A DNA stretch of 64,000 nucleotides, taken from the NCBI GenBank assembly GCA_965204405.1, contig CBDBEN010000005.1, positions 3,348,001 to 3,412,000 of the forward strand, given 5' to 3'. This document shows, piece by piece, positions 42,430 to 51,534 of the stretch (position 1 is its first letter; every line of letters begins with the position of its first letter). The position numbers and the translations under genes are program-made. The notes under the pieces are model-generated. The model was not told the DNA's origin, searched no databases, and was given only the letters and a program-made list of their open reading frames with translations. The stretch is from JANQPX01 sp965204405. GTDB taxonomy: Bacteria; Pseudomonadota; Alphaproteobacteria; Geminicoccales; Geminicoccaceae.

Positions 42430-45400
42430 TTACGCTTCTTCCAGCCAATGAGGAGGATGGGTCATACCTTTGGGCAGCTCGGTTTCTGAATTGCCCAGGG
42501 CTTTATCGATCTGCTCTTGACTAAGATCGATCGCACCGGAACACTTGGCGAAATGCAGCCGGGCCGAGTCAATGTTGAACCGGCTGCATTTCGCCTCGCT
42601 CAGGTTCGCCCCGCTCAGGTTCGCCCCGAACAGGTCCGCCCCGCTCAGGTCCGCCCCGCTCAGGTCCGCCCCGCTCAGGGTCGCCCCGCGCAGGGTCGCC
42701 CCGCGCAGGTTCGCCTCGCTCAGGTCCGCCCCGCTCAGGTCCGCCTCGCTCAGGTTCGCCTCGCTCAGGTTCGCCCCGCTCAGGTTCGCCCCGAACAGGT
42801 TCGCCCCGCTCAGGTCCGCCCCGCTCAGGTCCGCCCCGCTCAGGGTCGCCCCGCGCAGGGTCGCCCCGCGCAGGTTCGCCTCGCTCAGGTCCGCCCCGCT
42901 CAGGTCCGCCTCGCTCAGGTTCGCCCCGCGCAGGGTCGCCCCGAACAGGTTCGCCCCGCTCAGGTTCGCCCCGAACAGGTTCGCCCCGCTCAGGTCCGCC
43001 CTGCCCAGGTTCGCCTCGCTCAGGTCCCAGCATTGGAAGAGTTGGCGAGCGACAGTGCCATCCGACCACTGATCGCCAAGACGGGCCAACATATCGGCGG
43101 CAGCGCGCTTGGTGGTCCATGCCACGTTGATCGACCCGGGATCCCAATCCCGTTCGATCGAGCCGTCGTCCTTCACCTCGAACGGGTAGCCCGCCTCGGC
43201 CCAGGCATGAATCAGCGCGTACAGTGACTCCTCGGCATTCCGCTGAAAGATCTCGCGCCGGCGCCAGTCGGCATGTCGCTTATCGGTCACCAGCTTGCCG
43301 TGAGCGGGAAAGCCATGCGCGAGCGTATGGCTGGCGATGGTCGACAATGCCGTTATCCGGCGTCGCGCTTTGGCCGGCTCGCCGGACCGTAGTCTGGCTT
43401 CGTCGATCAGGAAACGGAGAATGTCTGTCGTCAGCCGAGCGTCGCCGGTCAGCTGCAACCAGTCCTCAGCAAAGAGGTTGAGCCGGCTTGGCGCACGCGC
43501 ACCACACCACCTTTCACCTGCATCCACGAGGGCTCGTGCCGTCAGGTACTCACCGAAACTCTTGTGGATAAAGGCATAGCCCGGCTTCTCACGATCGTCT
43601 CGATGAGTGAAGGTCTGAAGCGCGACATTATCCAGCTTGGCCGACGGCATGTCGCAAAAATCGCCCTTTCGTTCCGGCAGGTAAACCTCATCGCGAACCA
43701 ACGCAAAGTCTTCGTCGCTGCCGCTTCGCCCGCCGCCTAGCCAAGCAGCGAGGCCAAGACACTCCATTAATGCGAGGAAATCCTTTTTGTCTTCGATCCC
43801 CATCTTCGCAGGATGGCCAACCGGCTTTTTTAGATCGCGTTCGTGAATGCCCTCGAAGATCCGTTCATAGATTCGGTTGCGGTTTTCCTTGGCGAGGTGC
43901 CACTCCTTGCCGGCATAACCGGAAATGATCAGGAGATAGAGCAAGAGCGGCTCGACGGTCATCTCCACCAAGTCGCCATCGCCAAGGGCTTCGGGTGTGC
44001 CGGCGCCGCTGCATGCTGCATCGAACGGTCGGTAGCGCTCATAGAACGTGGCGCGAAAATCCTCGCCGGCTAGATCATCCGGATCGTCGAGTTCGATCGC
44101 CCATCGCTCGCCGAGCTTCACGAACATGTCGTGATCCATCGGGCTGAGCGATGCCACATGCAAAAGAGCCTGGTCATCCAAGCTGCCGCCCATCGCCAAC
44201 GCCGCCTCCTCGGCCGCTTGCGGTCGTCCCAGAGCCAATGCCATCAGCCGAGCTTTCCCCTCGCGATTGGCTAGGCCGAGGCGGGTATGCAAGGTGCGGA
44301 GAAAGGTCTTGGTAACATCGAGCCCAGCGCCATCCGGCCTCGCCACTTCGTCCAAGCCATCAAACACGAGAAGCAGTGGTTTGGGGTCATCTCGCACCCA
44401 TTTGAGCGGGTTTTCTTCCAACATCCCGTGATCGACGCCAGCGAACTCGACGAACTCGTCGACCACGGCATCGATCGGTCGGTCGACTTCGAGACCCTGG
44501 AGCCGGACGACGAAGACATTGAAGCTGCCGGCATAGGCAACGTCCCGCGCGAACCAAAGCGCGCTGCTCGACTTGCCGGAGCCCGGCCCGCCGGTCACCA
44601 CCCTGAGCGCATCGCTGGAGCGGCGCCTTTCTAACCATCCCTCCAACTCGGATTGCAGCCATGCGATGTGTAGGGTATTCGGCTTTGCCTCGTCCTCCTC
44701 CTGCCGGGATCGTTTCGCTCGCTCGCGCCAATAGCAGCGAAGCGGCTGAAAAATCTGGCCAAGCGTCGCCCCGCTGCCGTCCTCCGGTTGATTGAACAGC
44801 GGCTTTTCTTCGATCTCGCGCGAAAGCCCCTCATAATAGCGCCGCCAGGCATCCCGGCGGTTCCCGGTTTCCGCCTCCTCGCCCTCGAAGAAGTCGAGAA
44901 TGGACGCAAAATGATCGCCCCGGTCTGCGAGTGCTCGCCGAAAGCCGCGCTCGAATGACCTGTCCAGCTTCTCTCGCAGCCGCTCGTCATCCCGAAGATG
45001 CTCCGGCGCCACCTTCCGCGCCCATGCCGGCAGCTTGTCTCGAAGCGGCGGATAGAGCGGAAAGTCTGTCGGCGTGCGCCGATGCACATCCATGAACTCG
45101 GCCTGCCCCGCCTTCGCCAGCGTCTCCGAATCCTCCAAAATCTCCTGAAGCAGCCGGGAAAGCTCCTCGTCATCAGGTCGCCGGGTCAGCGAAGCCGTGA
45201 CGAAAAATTCCGGCAGCGCCAACGCCAGGCTCTCCCGCCAATGCGTCCAAACCCGCTGCTCCCGCGTCTCTTTCGTTGCCCGAAACCCCTTGATAACATC
45301 GATACCGCTGCTAGCCGCACCGGCAAATTTCCCGGCAGCACTCACCCCCTTGCCGGCAGCGATGTCGCCAATTCCCGCCAAGACCTTCGCGATCGTCTCG

Positions 45401-45465
45401 AAGGTTGGCTTGACCATCCCGGTCCGATCCGGCTTGGCCGGCGTCGGGTCAATAAAAATGCCCAT
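42430..45465 (-). CDS. NACHT-type STAND NTPase with C-terminal pentapeptide repeats
   Basis: A 1011-residue protein. The N-terminus (1-100) is helical with Ala/Gly-rich segments and is not a family I recognise. The NTPase domain has Walker A GGPGSGKSS at 292-300 and Walker B LLLVFDGLDE at 364-373, the D-G-L-D-E form typical of NACHT. A later segment, FIHKSFGEYLTARAL, matches the conserved end of the NACHT winged-helix region. Residues about 814-960 are some 28-30 pentapeptide repeats (A-D/N-L-S-G/E), predicted to fold as a right-handed beta-helix. STAND proteins of this layout act as sensors that oligomerise on binding a trigger, and bacterial NACHT proteins include anti-phage defence. Here the pentapeptide helix replaces the usual sensor repeats. 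It stands alone between metabolic genes. Confidence 0.85.
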   Translation of the reverse strand: MGIFIDPTPAKPDRTGMVKPTFETIAKVLAGIGDIAAGKGVSAAGKFAGAASSGIDVIKGFRATKETREQRVWTHWRESLALALPEFFVTASLTRRPDDEELSRLLQEILEDSETLAKAGQAEFMDVHRRTPTDFPLYPPLRDKLPAWARKVAPEHLRDDERLREKLDRSFERGFRRALADRGDHFASILDFFEGEEAETGNRRDAWRRYYEGLSREIEEKPLFNQPEDGSGATLGQIFQPLRCYWRERAKRSRQEEDEAKPNTLHIAWLQSELEGWLERRRSSDALRVVTGGPGSGKSSSALWFARDVAYAGSFNVFVVRLQGLEVDRPIDAVVDEFVEFAGVDHGMLEENPLKWVRDDPKPLLLVFDGLDEVARPDGAGLDVTKTFLRTLHTRLGLANREGKARLMALALGRPQAAEEAALAMGGSLDDQALLHVASLSPMDHDMFVKLGERWAIELDDPDDLAGEDFRATFYERYRPFDAACSGAGTPEALGDGDLVEMTVEPLLLYLLIISGYAGKEWHLAKENRNRIYERIFEGIHERDLKKPVGHPAKMGIEDKKDFLALMECLGLAAWLGGGRSGSDEDFALVRDEVYLPERKGDFCDMPSAKLDNVALQTFTHRDDREKPGYAFIHKSFGEYLTARALVDAGERWCGARAPSRLNLFAEDWLQLTGDARLTTDILRFLIDEARLRSGEPAKARRRITALSTIASHTLAHGFPAHGKLVTDKRHADWRRREIFQRNAEESLYALIHAWAEAGYPFEVKDDGSIERDWDPGSINVAWTTKRAAADMLARLGDQWSDGTVARQLFQCWDLSEANLGRADLSGANLFGANLSGANLFGATLRGANLSEADLSGADLSEANLRGATLRGATLSGADLSGADLSGANLFGANLSGANLSEANLSEADLSGADLSEANLRGATLRGATLSGADLSGADLSGADLFGANLSGANLSEAKCSRFNIDSARLHFAKCSGAIDLSQEQIDKALGNSETELPKGMTHPPHWLEEA
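42601..43030. repeat. 15-bp tandem repeats encoding pentapeptides, with a 165-bp duplication
   Basis: The DNA repeats every 15 bases (for example CAGGTTCGCCCCGCT). Superimposed on this, 42616-42780 and 42781-42945 are nearly identical blocks of eleven units each, so the array grew by a recent segmental duplication. The same periodicity opens all other frames, which creates false open frames on both strands. Confidence 0.92.
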
Positions 45466-45804
45466 CAGAATTGCCTCGAATATAGCTCAATCTAAACGCG
45501 TATAGAGCAAGCAGCCCCCCGGATGTCAAACATAGTGGTGGGGGGAAGCAAGATGTGGAATATTTTCCTCAAATGGAGTATCAAGAACCATCGCGCCAAA
45601 AGGCGCGAAACAAGTCAACGCCGGTCGTCACACGACCCGTGCGACCAAACGAACCCGAGAGCCGCGGAATAGCTGGCTTTATTGAACCTCGCTCCTAGCT
45701 TGCGGCTGGTTCTCCTGCCGTGATACCCCATATGTAAGACGCAAGTCGCAAAAGACCGGGGTGGGGCGGCAGGACGCTGCCTGGCAGGAAACTGGAGAGA
45801 GGCA
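45466..45804. promoter_or_regulatory. Divergent promoter region between the NACHT and aldehyde dehydrogenase genes
   Basis: About 340 bases with no gene. It contains a perfect hairpin CGCGCC-AAAA-GGCGCG (45592-45607). The first 120 bases nearest the NACHT gene are AT-rich. The gabD ribosome site is GGAGAGAGG just upstream of 45805. Confidence 0.5.
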
Positions 45805-47283
45805 ATGGCAACGGCGTTGAAGGATATCCGCGTTCATTTATCGGATGCGTCCCTGCTGAGAGAGCAGTGCTACATCAATGGCGAATGGGTCGACGCCGAC
45901 AGCGGCCAGACCATCGAGGTCACCGATCCGTCGAACGGCGAGGTCATCGGCACGATCCCGAAAATGGGCGCCGATGAGACCAGACGCGCGATCGAAGGCG
46001 CCCACGAGGCCTTCAAGAGCTGGCGCAAGACCACCGCCAAGGCCCGCGCCGCCATCCTGAAGCGCTGGTTCGACCTGATGATGGAGAACCAGGAAGACCT
46101 CGCCATCCTCATGACCCGCGAGCAGGGCAAGCCCCTTGCCGAAAGCCGCGGCGAAGTCGCCTACGGCGCGTCCTTCATCGAATGGTACGCCGAGGAGGGA
46201 AAACGCATCTACGGCGATATGATCCCAGCTCAGTTCCCCGATCGCCGGATCATGGTCCTGAAACAGCCGGTCGGCGTCTGCGGCGCGATCACGCCCTGGA
46301 ACTTCCCGAACGCCATGATCACCAGAAAATGCGGCCCCGGCCTCGCCGCCGGCTGCACCATGGTCACCAAGCCCGCCACCTTCACCCCCTACTCCGCCCT
46401 CGCCCTCGCCGTGCTGGCCGAGCGCGCCGGCATCCCCAAGGGCGTGTTCAACGTGGTCACCGGCAGCTCCAGCGCCATCGGCGGCGAGCTGACCGGCAAT
46501 GATCTCGTCCGAAAAATCACCTTCACCGGCTCCACCGAGGTCGGCAAGCTCCTGATGAAGCAGTCCGCCGACACGGTGAAGAAGGTCAGCATGGAACTCG
46601 GCGGCCACGCCCCGATGATCATCTTCGACGACGCCGACTTGGACGCGGCGGTCAAGGGCGCCATGGCGTCGAAATACCGGAACTCCGGCCAGACCTGCGT
46701 CTGCACCAACCGCATCTACGTCCAGGAAAAGATCTACGACGCCTTCGCCAAGAAATTCTCGGATGCCGTGAAGGAACTGAAAGTCGGCTCCGGCCTGGAC
46801 GACGGCGTGACCCAGGGTCCGCTGATCGAGCCCGCCGCCGTGGACAAGGCCGAAGCCCATGTCGAAGACGCCAAGGCCAAGGGCGCCAAGGTGCTGACCG
46901 GCGGCAAGCGCCACGATCTCGGCGGCCATTTCTTCGAACCCACCGTCCTCGCCGACTGCACCAACGACATGGTGATCACCACGGAGGAAACCTTCGGCCC
47001 CGTCGCCCCGCTCTACAAGTTCAAGGATGAGAACGAGGTGGTCGCCATGGCCAACGACACCGAGTTCGGCCTCGCCAGCTACTTCTACTCACGCGATGTC
47101 GGACGGGTCATGCGGGTCGCCGAAGAGCTGGAAAGCGGCATCGTCAGCGTCAACGAGGGCATCTTCTCCACCGAAGTCGCCCCCTTCGGAGGCTACAAGC
47201 ATTCCGGCGTCGGCCGCGAAGGCTCCAAATACGGGATCGACGACTACCTCCAGATCAAATACGTCAATCTCGGCGGCATCTGA
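45805..47283 (+). CDS. gabD: NAD(P)-dependent succinate-semialdehyde dehydrogenase
   Basis: A 492-residue aldehyde dehydrogenase. It contains PWNFPNAMITRK, FTGSTEVGKLL, ELGGHAPMIIFDDAD with the catalytic Glu, and NSGQTCVCTNR with the catalytic Cys, close to GabD. It oxidises succinic semialdehyde to succinate in GABA or 4-hydroxybutyrate catabolism. The frame starts with MATALKDIRVHLSD and has a strong ribosome site. It is a separate unit in front of glutathione reductase. A 3' hairpin follows. Confidence 0.92.
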   Translation: MATALKDIRVHLSDASLLREQCYINGEWVDADSGQTIEVTDPSNGEVIGTIPKMGADETRRAIEGAHEAFKSWRKTTAKARAAILKRWFDLMMENQEDLAILMTREQGKPLAESRGEVAYGASFIEWYAEEGKRIYGDMIPAQFPDRRIMVLKQPVGVCGAITPWNFPNAMITRKCGPGLAAGCTMVTKPATFTPYSALALAVLAERAGIPKGVFNVVTGSSSAIGGELTGNDLVRKITFTGSTEVGKLLMKQSADTVKKVSMELGGHAPMIIFDDADLDAAVKGAMASKYRNSGQTCVCTNRIYVQEKIYDAFAKKFSDAVKELKVGSGLDDGVTQGPLIEPAAVDKAEAHVEDAKAKGAKVLTGGKRHDLGGHFFEPTVLADCTNDMVITTEETFGPVAPLYKFKDENEVVAMANDTEFGLASYFYSRDVGRVMRVAEELESGIVSVNEGIFSTEVAPFGGYKHSGVGREGSKYGIDDYLQIKYVNLGGI

Positions 47284-47316
47284 CCGGGCAACGGCCCGGA
47301 CCGTTGACTGGACCTC

Positions 47317-47348
47317 GCCCACATGCCGCGACGTTGCGGTGTGTGGGC
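47317..47348 (+). terminator. 3' hairpin after the succinate-semialdehyde dehydrogenase gene
   Basis: GCCCACA (47317-47323) pairs with TGTGGGC (47342-47348), with inner CCGC / GCGG pairing. It begins 34 bases after the stop. It lacks a T-run, so it may be a stability hairpin or a Rho-linked terminator. Confidence 0.5.
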
Positions 47349-47508
47349 GGCCAGTTGGCAGGGCTCGCCATTGATCACATCTAAAATACACCTGCTGACA
47401 AGCTCTCTCGAACCTCCTATCTAGTTGCGTCGGATCATATGTCGAACGCTGGATTAGCGTGCTGGTCAGGCAGCAATGTTCCGCGTGCAAAAGCCAAGAG
47501 GAAAAAAC

Positions 47509-48888
47509 GTGGCGGATTTCGATCTTTTTGTCATCGGCGGCGGTTCGGGCGGTGTTGCCTGCGCCAGGCGGTCCGCCAGTTACGGTGCCCGCGTCGGGCT
47601 CTGCGAGGACAGCCGGCTCGGCGGTACCTGCGTGATCCGCGGCTGCGTGCCGAAAAAACTGATGCGCTACGGCGCCCACTTCTCCGACTATTTCAAAACC
47701 GCCCGAAGCTACGGTTGGAAGGTCGGCGATCCCGAGCTTGACTGGAACGCACTTGTCACCGCACGCAACAATGAGATTTCGCGGCTGAACGGCATCTACA
47801 GGACCATGCTCGGCAACGCCGGCGTCCAGGTGATCGAAGGGCGAGGCCGGGTCACCGGACCGAACAGCGTCGAGGTGGGCGGAAAGAGCTACACGGCGGA
47901 TCGCATTCTCATCGCGGTCGGTGCCCGACCCAGCCTCGTGGATGTGCCAGGCATCGAACATGTCATTACCTCCAACGAGGCGCTTGAGGGGCTAACCGCT
48001 CAACCCCGCAAGCTGGCCGTGATGGGGGCGGGGTATATCGGGATCGAGCTTGCCAGCATCTTCAACGGTCTGGGTGTCGACACCACCGTCATCTTCCGCC
48101 GCGATCTGCCGCTTGCCGCCTTCGACGACGATCTGCGCGTCGCTCTGGTGGAACAACTCAAGGTCCAGGGTCTCAACGTGCAGGCGGGCACCACGATCGA
48201 AGCGATCGAGCCGGTCCCTGGCGGCCTGAACCTGACGACATCCGCCGGTGAGATGGCGTTCGATACCGTGCTCTATGCGACCGGTCGAAAGCCGCTGCCT
48301 AACACAGAGGGCCTTGGCTTGAAGGAAATCGGCGTTGAGATGGACCGGACCGGCGCCGTCCATGTAGATCAAAGCTATCGAAGCAATATCGATAGCATCT
48401 ATTCTGTCGGCGACTGCTCCGATCATGCAGGTGCCGGTCTCAATTCCGGCGCCCATGACCTGACACCGGTGGCGATCGCCGAGGGCCGGGTGATCGCGGA
48501 GACGCTGTTCAACGACAACCCGCATCAGGTTCGTTACGACACCATTCCGACCGCCGTGTTCAGCCTGCCGGAAGCAGGCTCGGTCGGGTTGACCGAAGCT
48601 GAAGCGCGGAGCAAGGGCTTTGATATCTCGACCTTCAAAACCAGCTTTCGCCCGATGGTCCACACATTAACCGGCGAGCCCGTCAAAATCATGATGAAGC
48701 TCGTGGTCGACAAGCCCTCCGATCGTGTGCTCGGCGCCCATATGGTCGGCGACGATGCGGGTGAGATCATGCAGGGCCTGGCAGTGGCGATGACATCCGG
48801 CGCAACGAAGGCCGATTTTGACGCGACAGTTGGCCTCCACCCCTCGGCAGCCGAGGAATTCGTCACCATGTATCAACCATCGGCTTGA
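47509..48888 (+). CDS. gor: Glutathione-disulfide reductase
   Basis: A 459-residue flavoprotein disulfide reductase. FAD motif VIGGGSGGVACAR, redox pair GGTCVIRGCVPKK, NAD(P) motif GAGYIGIELAS and the C-terminal HPSAAEE (His-Glu pair of the active site). It reduces oxidised glutathione with NADPH. The GTG start at 47509 is preferred because AAGAGGAAA lies six bases upstream; an ATG at 47476 extends the protein by 11 residues. The sugar-phosphate and NADP-binding region is intact. Confidence 0.93.
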   Translation: MADFDLFVIGGGSGGVACARRSASYGARVGLCEDSRLGGTCVIRGCVPKKLMRYGAHFSDYFKTARSYGWKVGDPELDWNALVTARNNEISRLNGIYRTMLGNAGVQVIEGRGRVTGPNSVEVGGKSYTADRILIAVGARPSLVDVPGIEHVITSNEALEGLTAQPRKLAVMGAGYIGIELASIFNGLGVDTTVIFRRDLPLAAFDDDLRVALVEQLKVQGLNVQAGTTIEAIEPVPGGLNLTTSAGEMAFDTVLYATGRKPLPNTEGLGLKEIGVEMDRTGAVHVDQSYRSNIDSIYSVGDCSDHAGAGLNSGAHDLTPVAIAEGRVIAETLFNDNPHQVRYDTIPTAVFSLPEAGSVGLTEAEARSKGFDISTFKTSFRPMVHTLTGEPVKIMMKLVVDKPSDRVLGAHMVGDDAGEIMQGLAVAMTSGATKADFDATVGLHPSAAEEFVTMYQPSA

Positions 48889-48989
48889 TGGCCGTTAACC
48901 ACGGCTTGTCTTTCACCCAGCGGTGGTTTTAGTTGGAGTCGTACGAGGTCGGCCGGCGACCTGGTAGACGTTCGGGAAGGAACTACTAA

Positions 48990-50363
48990 ATGGCAAGAGA
49001 GTGGACGCCTCAAAGCTGGCGCAATTATCCGGTCGCCCAAATGCCGGTCTACCCAGATGCGGCTTCTCTAGCATCGGTTGAGGAGAAACTCGCCAGCTAC
49101 CCACCTCTCGTCTTTGCAGGCGAAGCCCGCCAGCTCAGGAAAAAGCTCGCCGAGGTCTGCGAAGGCCGGGCCTTCATGCTCCAGGGCGGCGATTGTGCCG
49201 AAGCGTTTGCCGATTTCAATCCCGATACCATCCGCGACACGCTGCGCGTGCTGCTGCAAATGGCCGTCGTGCTGACCTATGGGGCAGCGCTTCCCGTTGT
49301 CAAAGTAGGCCGTCTTGCAGGTCAGTTTGCCAAACCGCGCTCATCGGATGTCGAGACCCAGGACGGGGTGGAACTGCCGAGCTACCGCGGCGACATCATC
49401 AACGACATCGCCTTCGATGAAGCGGCAAGAAACCCCGATCCGAACCGGCAGTTACAAGCTTATGCCCAGGCCGCCTCCAGCCTCAACCTGCTTCGCGCCT
49501 TCACCCAAGGCGGCTACGCGTCGCTAACCCGTGTGCACAGCTGGAATCTTGGCTTCGTCGAAGAAAGTCCCCAAGGCGAGCGCTACCAGGACATGGCCGA
49601 TCGCATCACCGAGGCGGTGGCCTTCATGGAGGCATCTGGCATTTCGGAAGCGAGCACGCCCGAGATCAGACGGACATCGCTATACACATCCCATGAAGCG
49701 CTGTTGCTTGGCTACGAGGAGGCGATGACCAGGATCGATTCCACCTCGGGCCGCTGGTACGACACGTCAGCGCATCTCGTCTGGATCGGCGAGCGCACCC
49801 GTGATCCAGATGGGGCCCACGTCGAGTTCTGCCGCGGCATCGCCAATCCCGTAGGAGTCAAGGCCGGGCCCAGCATGACCGGCGATGAACTGCTGAAACT
49901 TTGCGACGTGCTGAACCCCACCAACAAGTCTGGCAAGCTCACGGTCATCAGCCGCATGGGTGAAGAGAAGCTCGGTGATGGCTTGCCCAAGCTTATCCGC
50001 GCCGTCGAACGCGAGGGGCGAAAGGTCGTCTGGACCTGTGATCCCATGCATGGCAACACGATCAAATCCAGCAGCGGCTACAAGACCAGGCCGTTCGATC
50101 GTATCCTCGGTGAGGTCGAAGCCTTCCTGGAAGTTCACCGCGCCGAGGGCACCCATGCCGGCGGCATCCACATCGAAATGACCGGTCGGGACGTCACCGA
50201 ATGTACCGGCGGCGCACAGGCCATTAGCGATGAAGATCTCCGCGACCGTTACCATACCCAATGCGATCCGCGCCTGAACGCTTCGCAAAGCCTGGAGCTC
50301 GCCTTTCTGATCGCAAGCTCGCTGAAGGAGGCACGGGTGGCTGAGAGGGTTGCCGCACAATGA
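48990..50363 (+). CDS. Type II 3-deoxy-7-phosphoheptulonate (DAHP) synthase
   Basis: A 457-residue plant-type DAHP synthase, condensing erythrose-4-phosphate with phosphoenolpyruvate in the first step of aromatic amino-acid synthesis. Family features: FMLQGGDCAEAFADF, SYRGDIINDIAFDEAARNPDPNRQLQAY, VGVKAGPSMTGDELL, VVWTCDPMHGNTIKSSSGYKTRPFD and GGIHIEMTGRDVTECTGG. It ends in an ATGA overlap with the ribB hybrid, which is also fed from pentose phosphates. About 100 bp of leader separate it from gor, with a weak hairpin (AACCAC / GTGGTT) that could end the gor transcript. Confidence 0.94.
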   Translation: MAREWTPQSWRNYPVAQMPVYPDAASLASVEEKLASYPPLVFAGEARQLRKKLAEVCEGRAFMLQGGDCAEAFADFNPDTIRDTLRVLLQMAVVLTYGAALPVVKVGRLAGQFAKPRSSDVETQDGVELPSYRGDIINDIAFDEAARNPDPNRQLQAYAQAASSLNLLRAFTQGGYASLTRVHSWNLGFVEESPQGERYQDMADRITEAVAFMEASGISEASTPEIRRTSLYTSHEALLLGYEEAMTRIDSTSGRWYDTSAHLVWIGERTRDPDGAHVEFCRGIANPVGVKAGPSMTGDELLKLCDVLNPTNKSGKLTVISRMGEEKLGDGLPKLIRAVEREGRKVVWTCDPMHGNTIKSSSGYKTRPFDRILGEVEAFLEVHRAEGTHAGGIHIEMTGRDVTECTGGAQAISDEDLRDRYHTQCDPRLNASQSLELAFLIASSLKEARVAERVAAQ

Positions 50364-51499
50364 CCGCAGCAAAACCCGGCATCACGTCCCCGGAGGAACC
50401 GGGCGGCGATTTCGCCAGTGTCGAGGAGGCGATCCAGGCGATAGCCGACGGCGAGATGGTGGTGGTCGTCGATGATGATGACCGCGAGAACGAGGGCGAT
50501 CTGGTCATGGCGGCTGCCAAGGCCACGCCCGAGCAAATCGCCTTCATCGTCCGCAATACTTGCGGCATCGTCTGTGCGCCGATGGCATCCGAGGATGCCA
50601 AGCGCCTGCATCTGGATCCCATGGTCGCCGCCAATGATGCCCCGCTTGGAACGGCGTTTACGGTTTCGGTCGACTACCGATTCGATACCACCACCGGCAT
50701 CTCCGCTGCTGATCGCTGCTCGACCGTGCGGGCCCTCGCCAGCGGCAATTCCGGTGCCGCCGACTTTGTCCGCCCCGGTCATATCTTCCCGCTGATCGCC
50801 AAGGACGGCGGTGTGCTTATGCGCTCCGGCCATACCGAAGCGGCTGTGGATCTGGCAAGGCTTGCAGGATTGCCTCCGGTCGGTGTGATCTGCGAGTTGG
50901 TCAATGATGATGGGACGGTCAAACGCGGCCCCGAAGTCCAGGCATTTGCCAATGAGCATAAGTTCAAGACGATCTCGGTCGCTGATCTCATCGCCTATCG
51001 CCAGCGGCGCGAGCGTTTGATCGATTGTGTCGGCGAGTTCGAGATCGCGACCGAGATCGGCCAGGCAAAAGGCTATGCCTACTCGACGCCCTTCGATGAC
51101 ATCCAGCATCTCGCCTTGGTGTTCGGCGGTGTCGGTGATGGCATGGCGATACCGACCCGGCTGCATCGGGAAAATGTCGTTGAGGATGTCTTCGGGCGGC
51201 ACAAGCTCTTGAGCCAGGTTTTCAAGCGTTTTGATGATGAGGGACGAGGCGTCCTGGTCTATCTTCGTGAAGGGGCGGCAGGTGTGCCCATCGGCGAGTT
51301 CGGAACCGGCGACGGACAGCCGACGAATAGTGATCTTTCACGTAAACAAGACTGGCGCGACGTCGGGCTTGGTGCTCAAATACTGCGCGATCTCGGTGTC
51401 TCGTCGATCAAGTTATTGGCGACCCGGTCGCGCCAATATGTAGGGCTTGGCGGCTTCGGTGTTTCGATCGATGGGACCGAGCTGCTCTCCAGTTCATAA
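50360..51499 (+). CDS. ribB: 3,4-dihydroxy-2-butanone-4-phosphate synthase fused to an inactive RibA-like domain (RibBX type)
   Basis: A 379-residue protein. The N-terminal 210 residues are a complete DHBP synthase with DDDDRENEGDLVMAA, the RSGHTEAAVDLARLAG motif and CSTVRAL, converting ribulose-5-phosphate for riboflavin synthesis. The C-terminal half resembles GTP cyclohydrolase II (FGTGDGQPTNSDLSRKQDWRDVGLGAQILRDLG), but the three zinc-binding cysteines are missing, so it is not a cyclohydrolase. This matches the RibBX hybrid type known in Proteobacteria. The start codon overlaps the DAHP synthase stop by four bases. Confidence 0.92.
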   Translation: MTAAKPGITSPEEPGGDFASVEEAIQAIADGEMVVVVDDDDRENEGDLVMAAAKATPEQIAFIVRNTCGIVCAPMASEDAKRLHLDPMVAANDAPLGTAFTVSVDYRFDTTTGISAADRCSTVRALASGNSGAADFVRPGHIFPLIAKDGGVLMRSGHTEAAVDLARLAGLPPVGVICELVNDDGTVKRGPEVQAFANEHKFKTISVADLIAYRQRRERLIDCVGEFEIATEIGQAKGYAYSTPFDDIQHLALVFGGVGDGMAIPTRLHRENVVEDVFGRHKLLSQVFKRFDDEGRGVLVYLREGAAGVPIGEFGTGDGQPTNSDLSRKQDWRDVGLGAQILRDLGVSSIKLLATRSRQYVGLGGFGVSIDGTELLSSS

Positions 51500-51534
51500 A
51501 CCAGCCGCTTTGCGTTAGCCGCGGCGATTTTGGC

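Noticed and set aside
42601..43030. Regular repeat array resembling a CRISPR
   Set aside because: The unit is 15 bp with no unique spacers and codes for pentapeptides; no cas genes are near.
42517..43227. Open frames on both strands over the pentapeptide region (for example repeats of QVRPA or RFAPL)
   Set aside because: They result from the 15-bp periodic GC-rich DNA of the NACHT gene; there are no ribosome sites and the opposite frame gives a known fold.
45838..46929. A 363-codon open frame antisense to gabD
   Set aside because: Shadow frame typical of GC-rich coding DNA, no ribosome site.
47284..47475. Possible further palindromic repeat copy after gabD
   Set aside because: It forms a hairpin but lacks the shared inner arm sequence (CCAGCCC...) and outer TAGAGC arms, so it was kept as a simple hairpin only.
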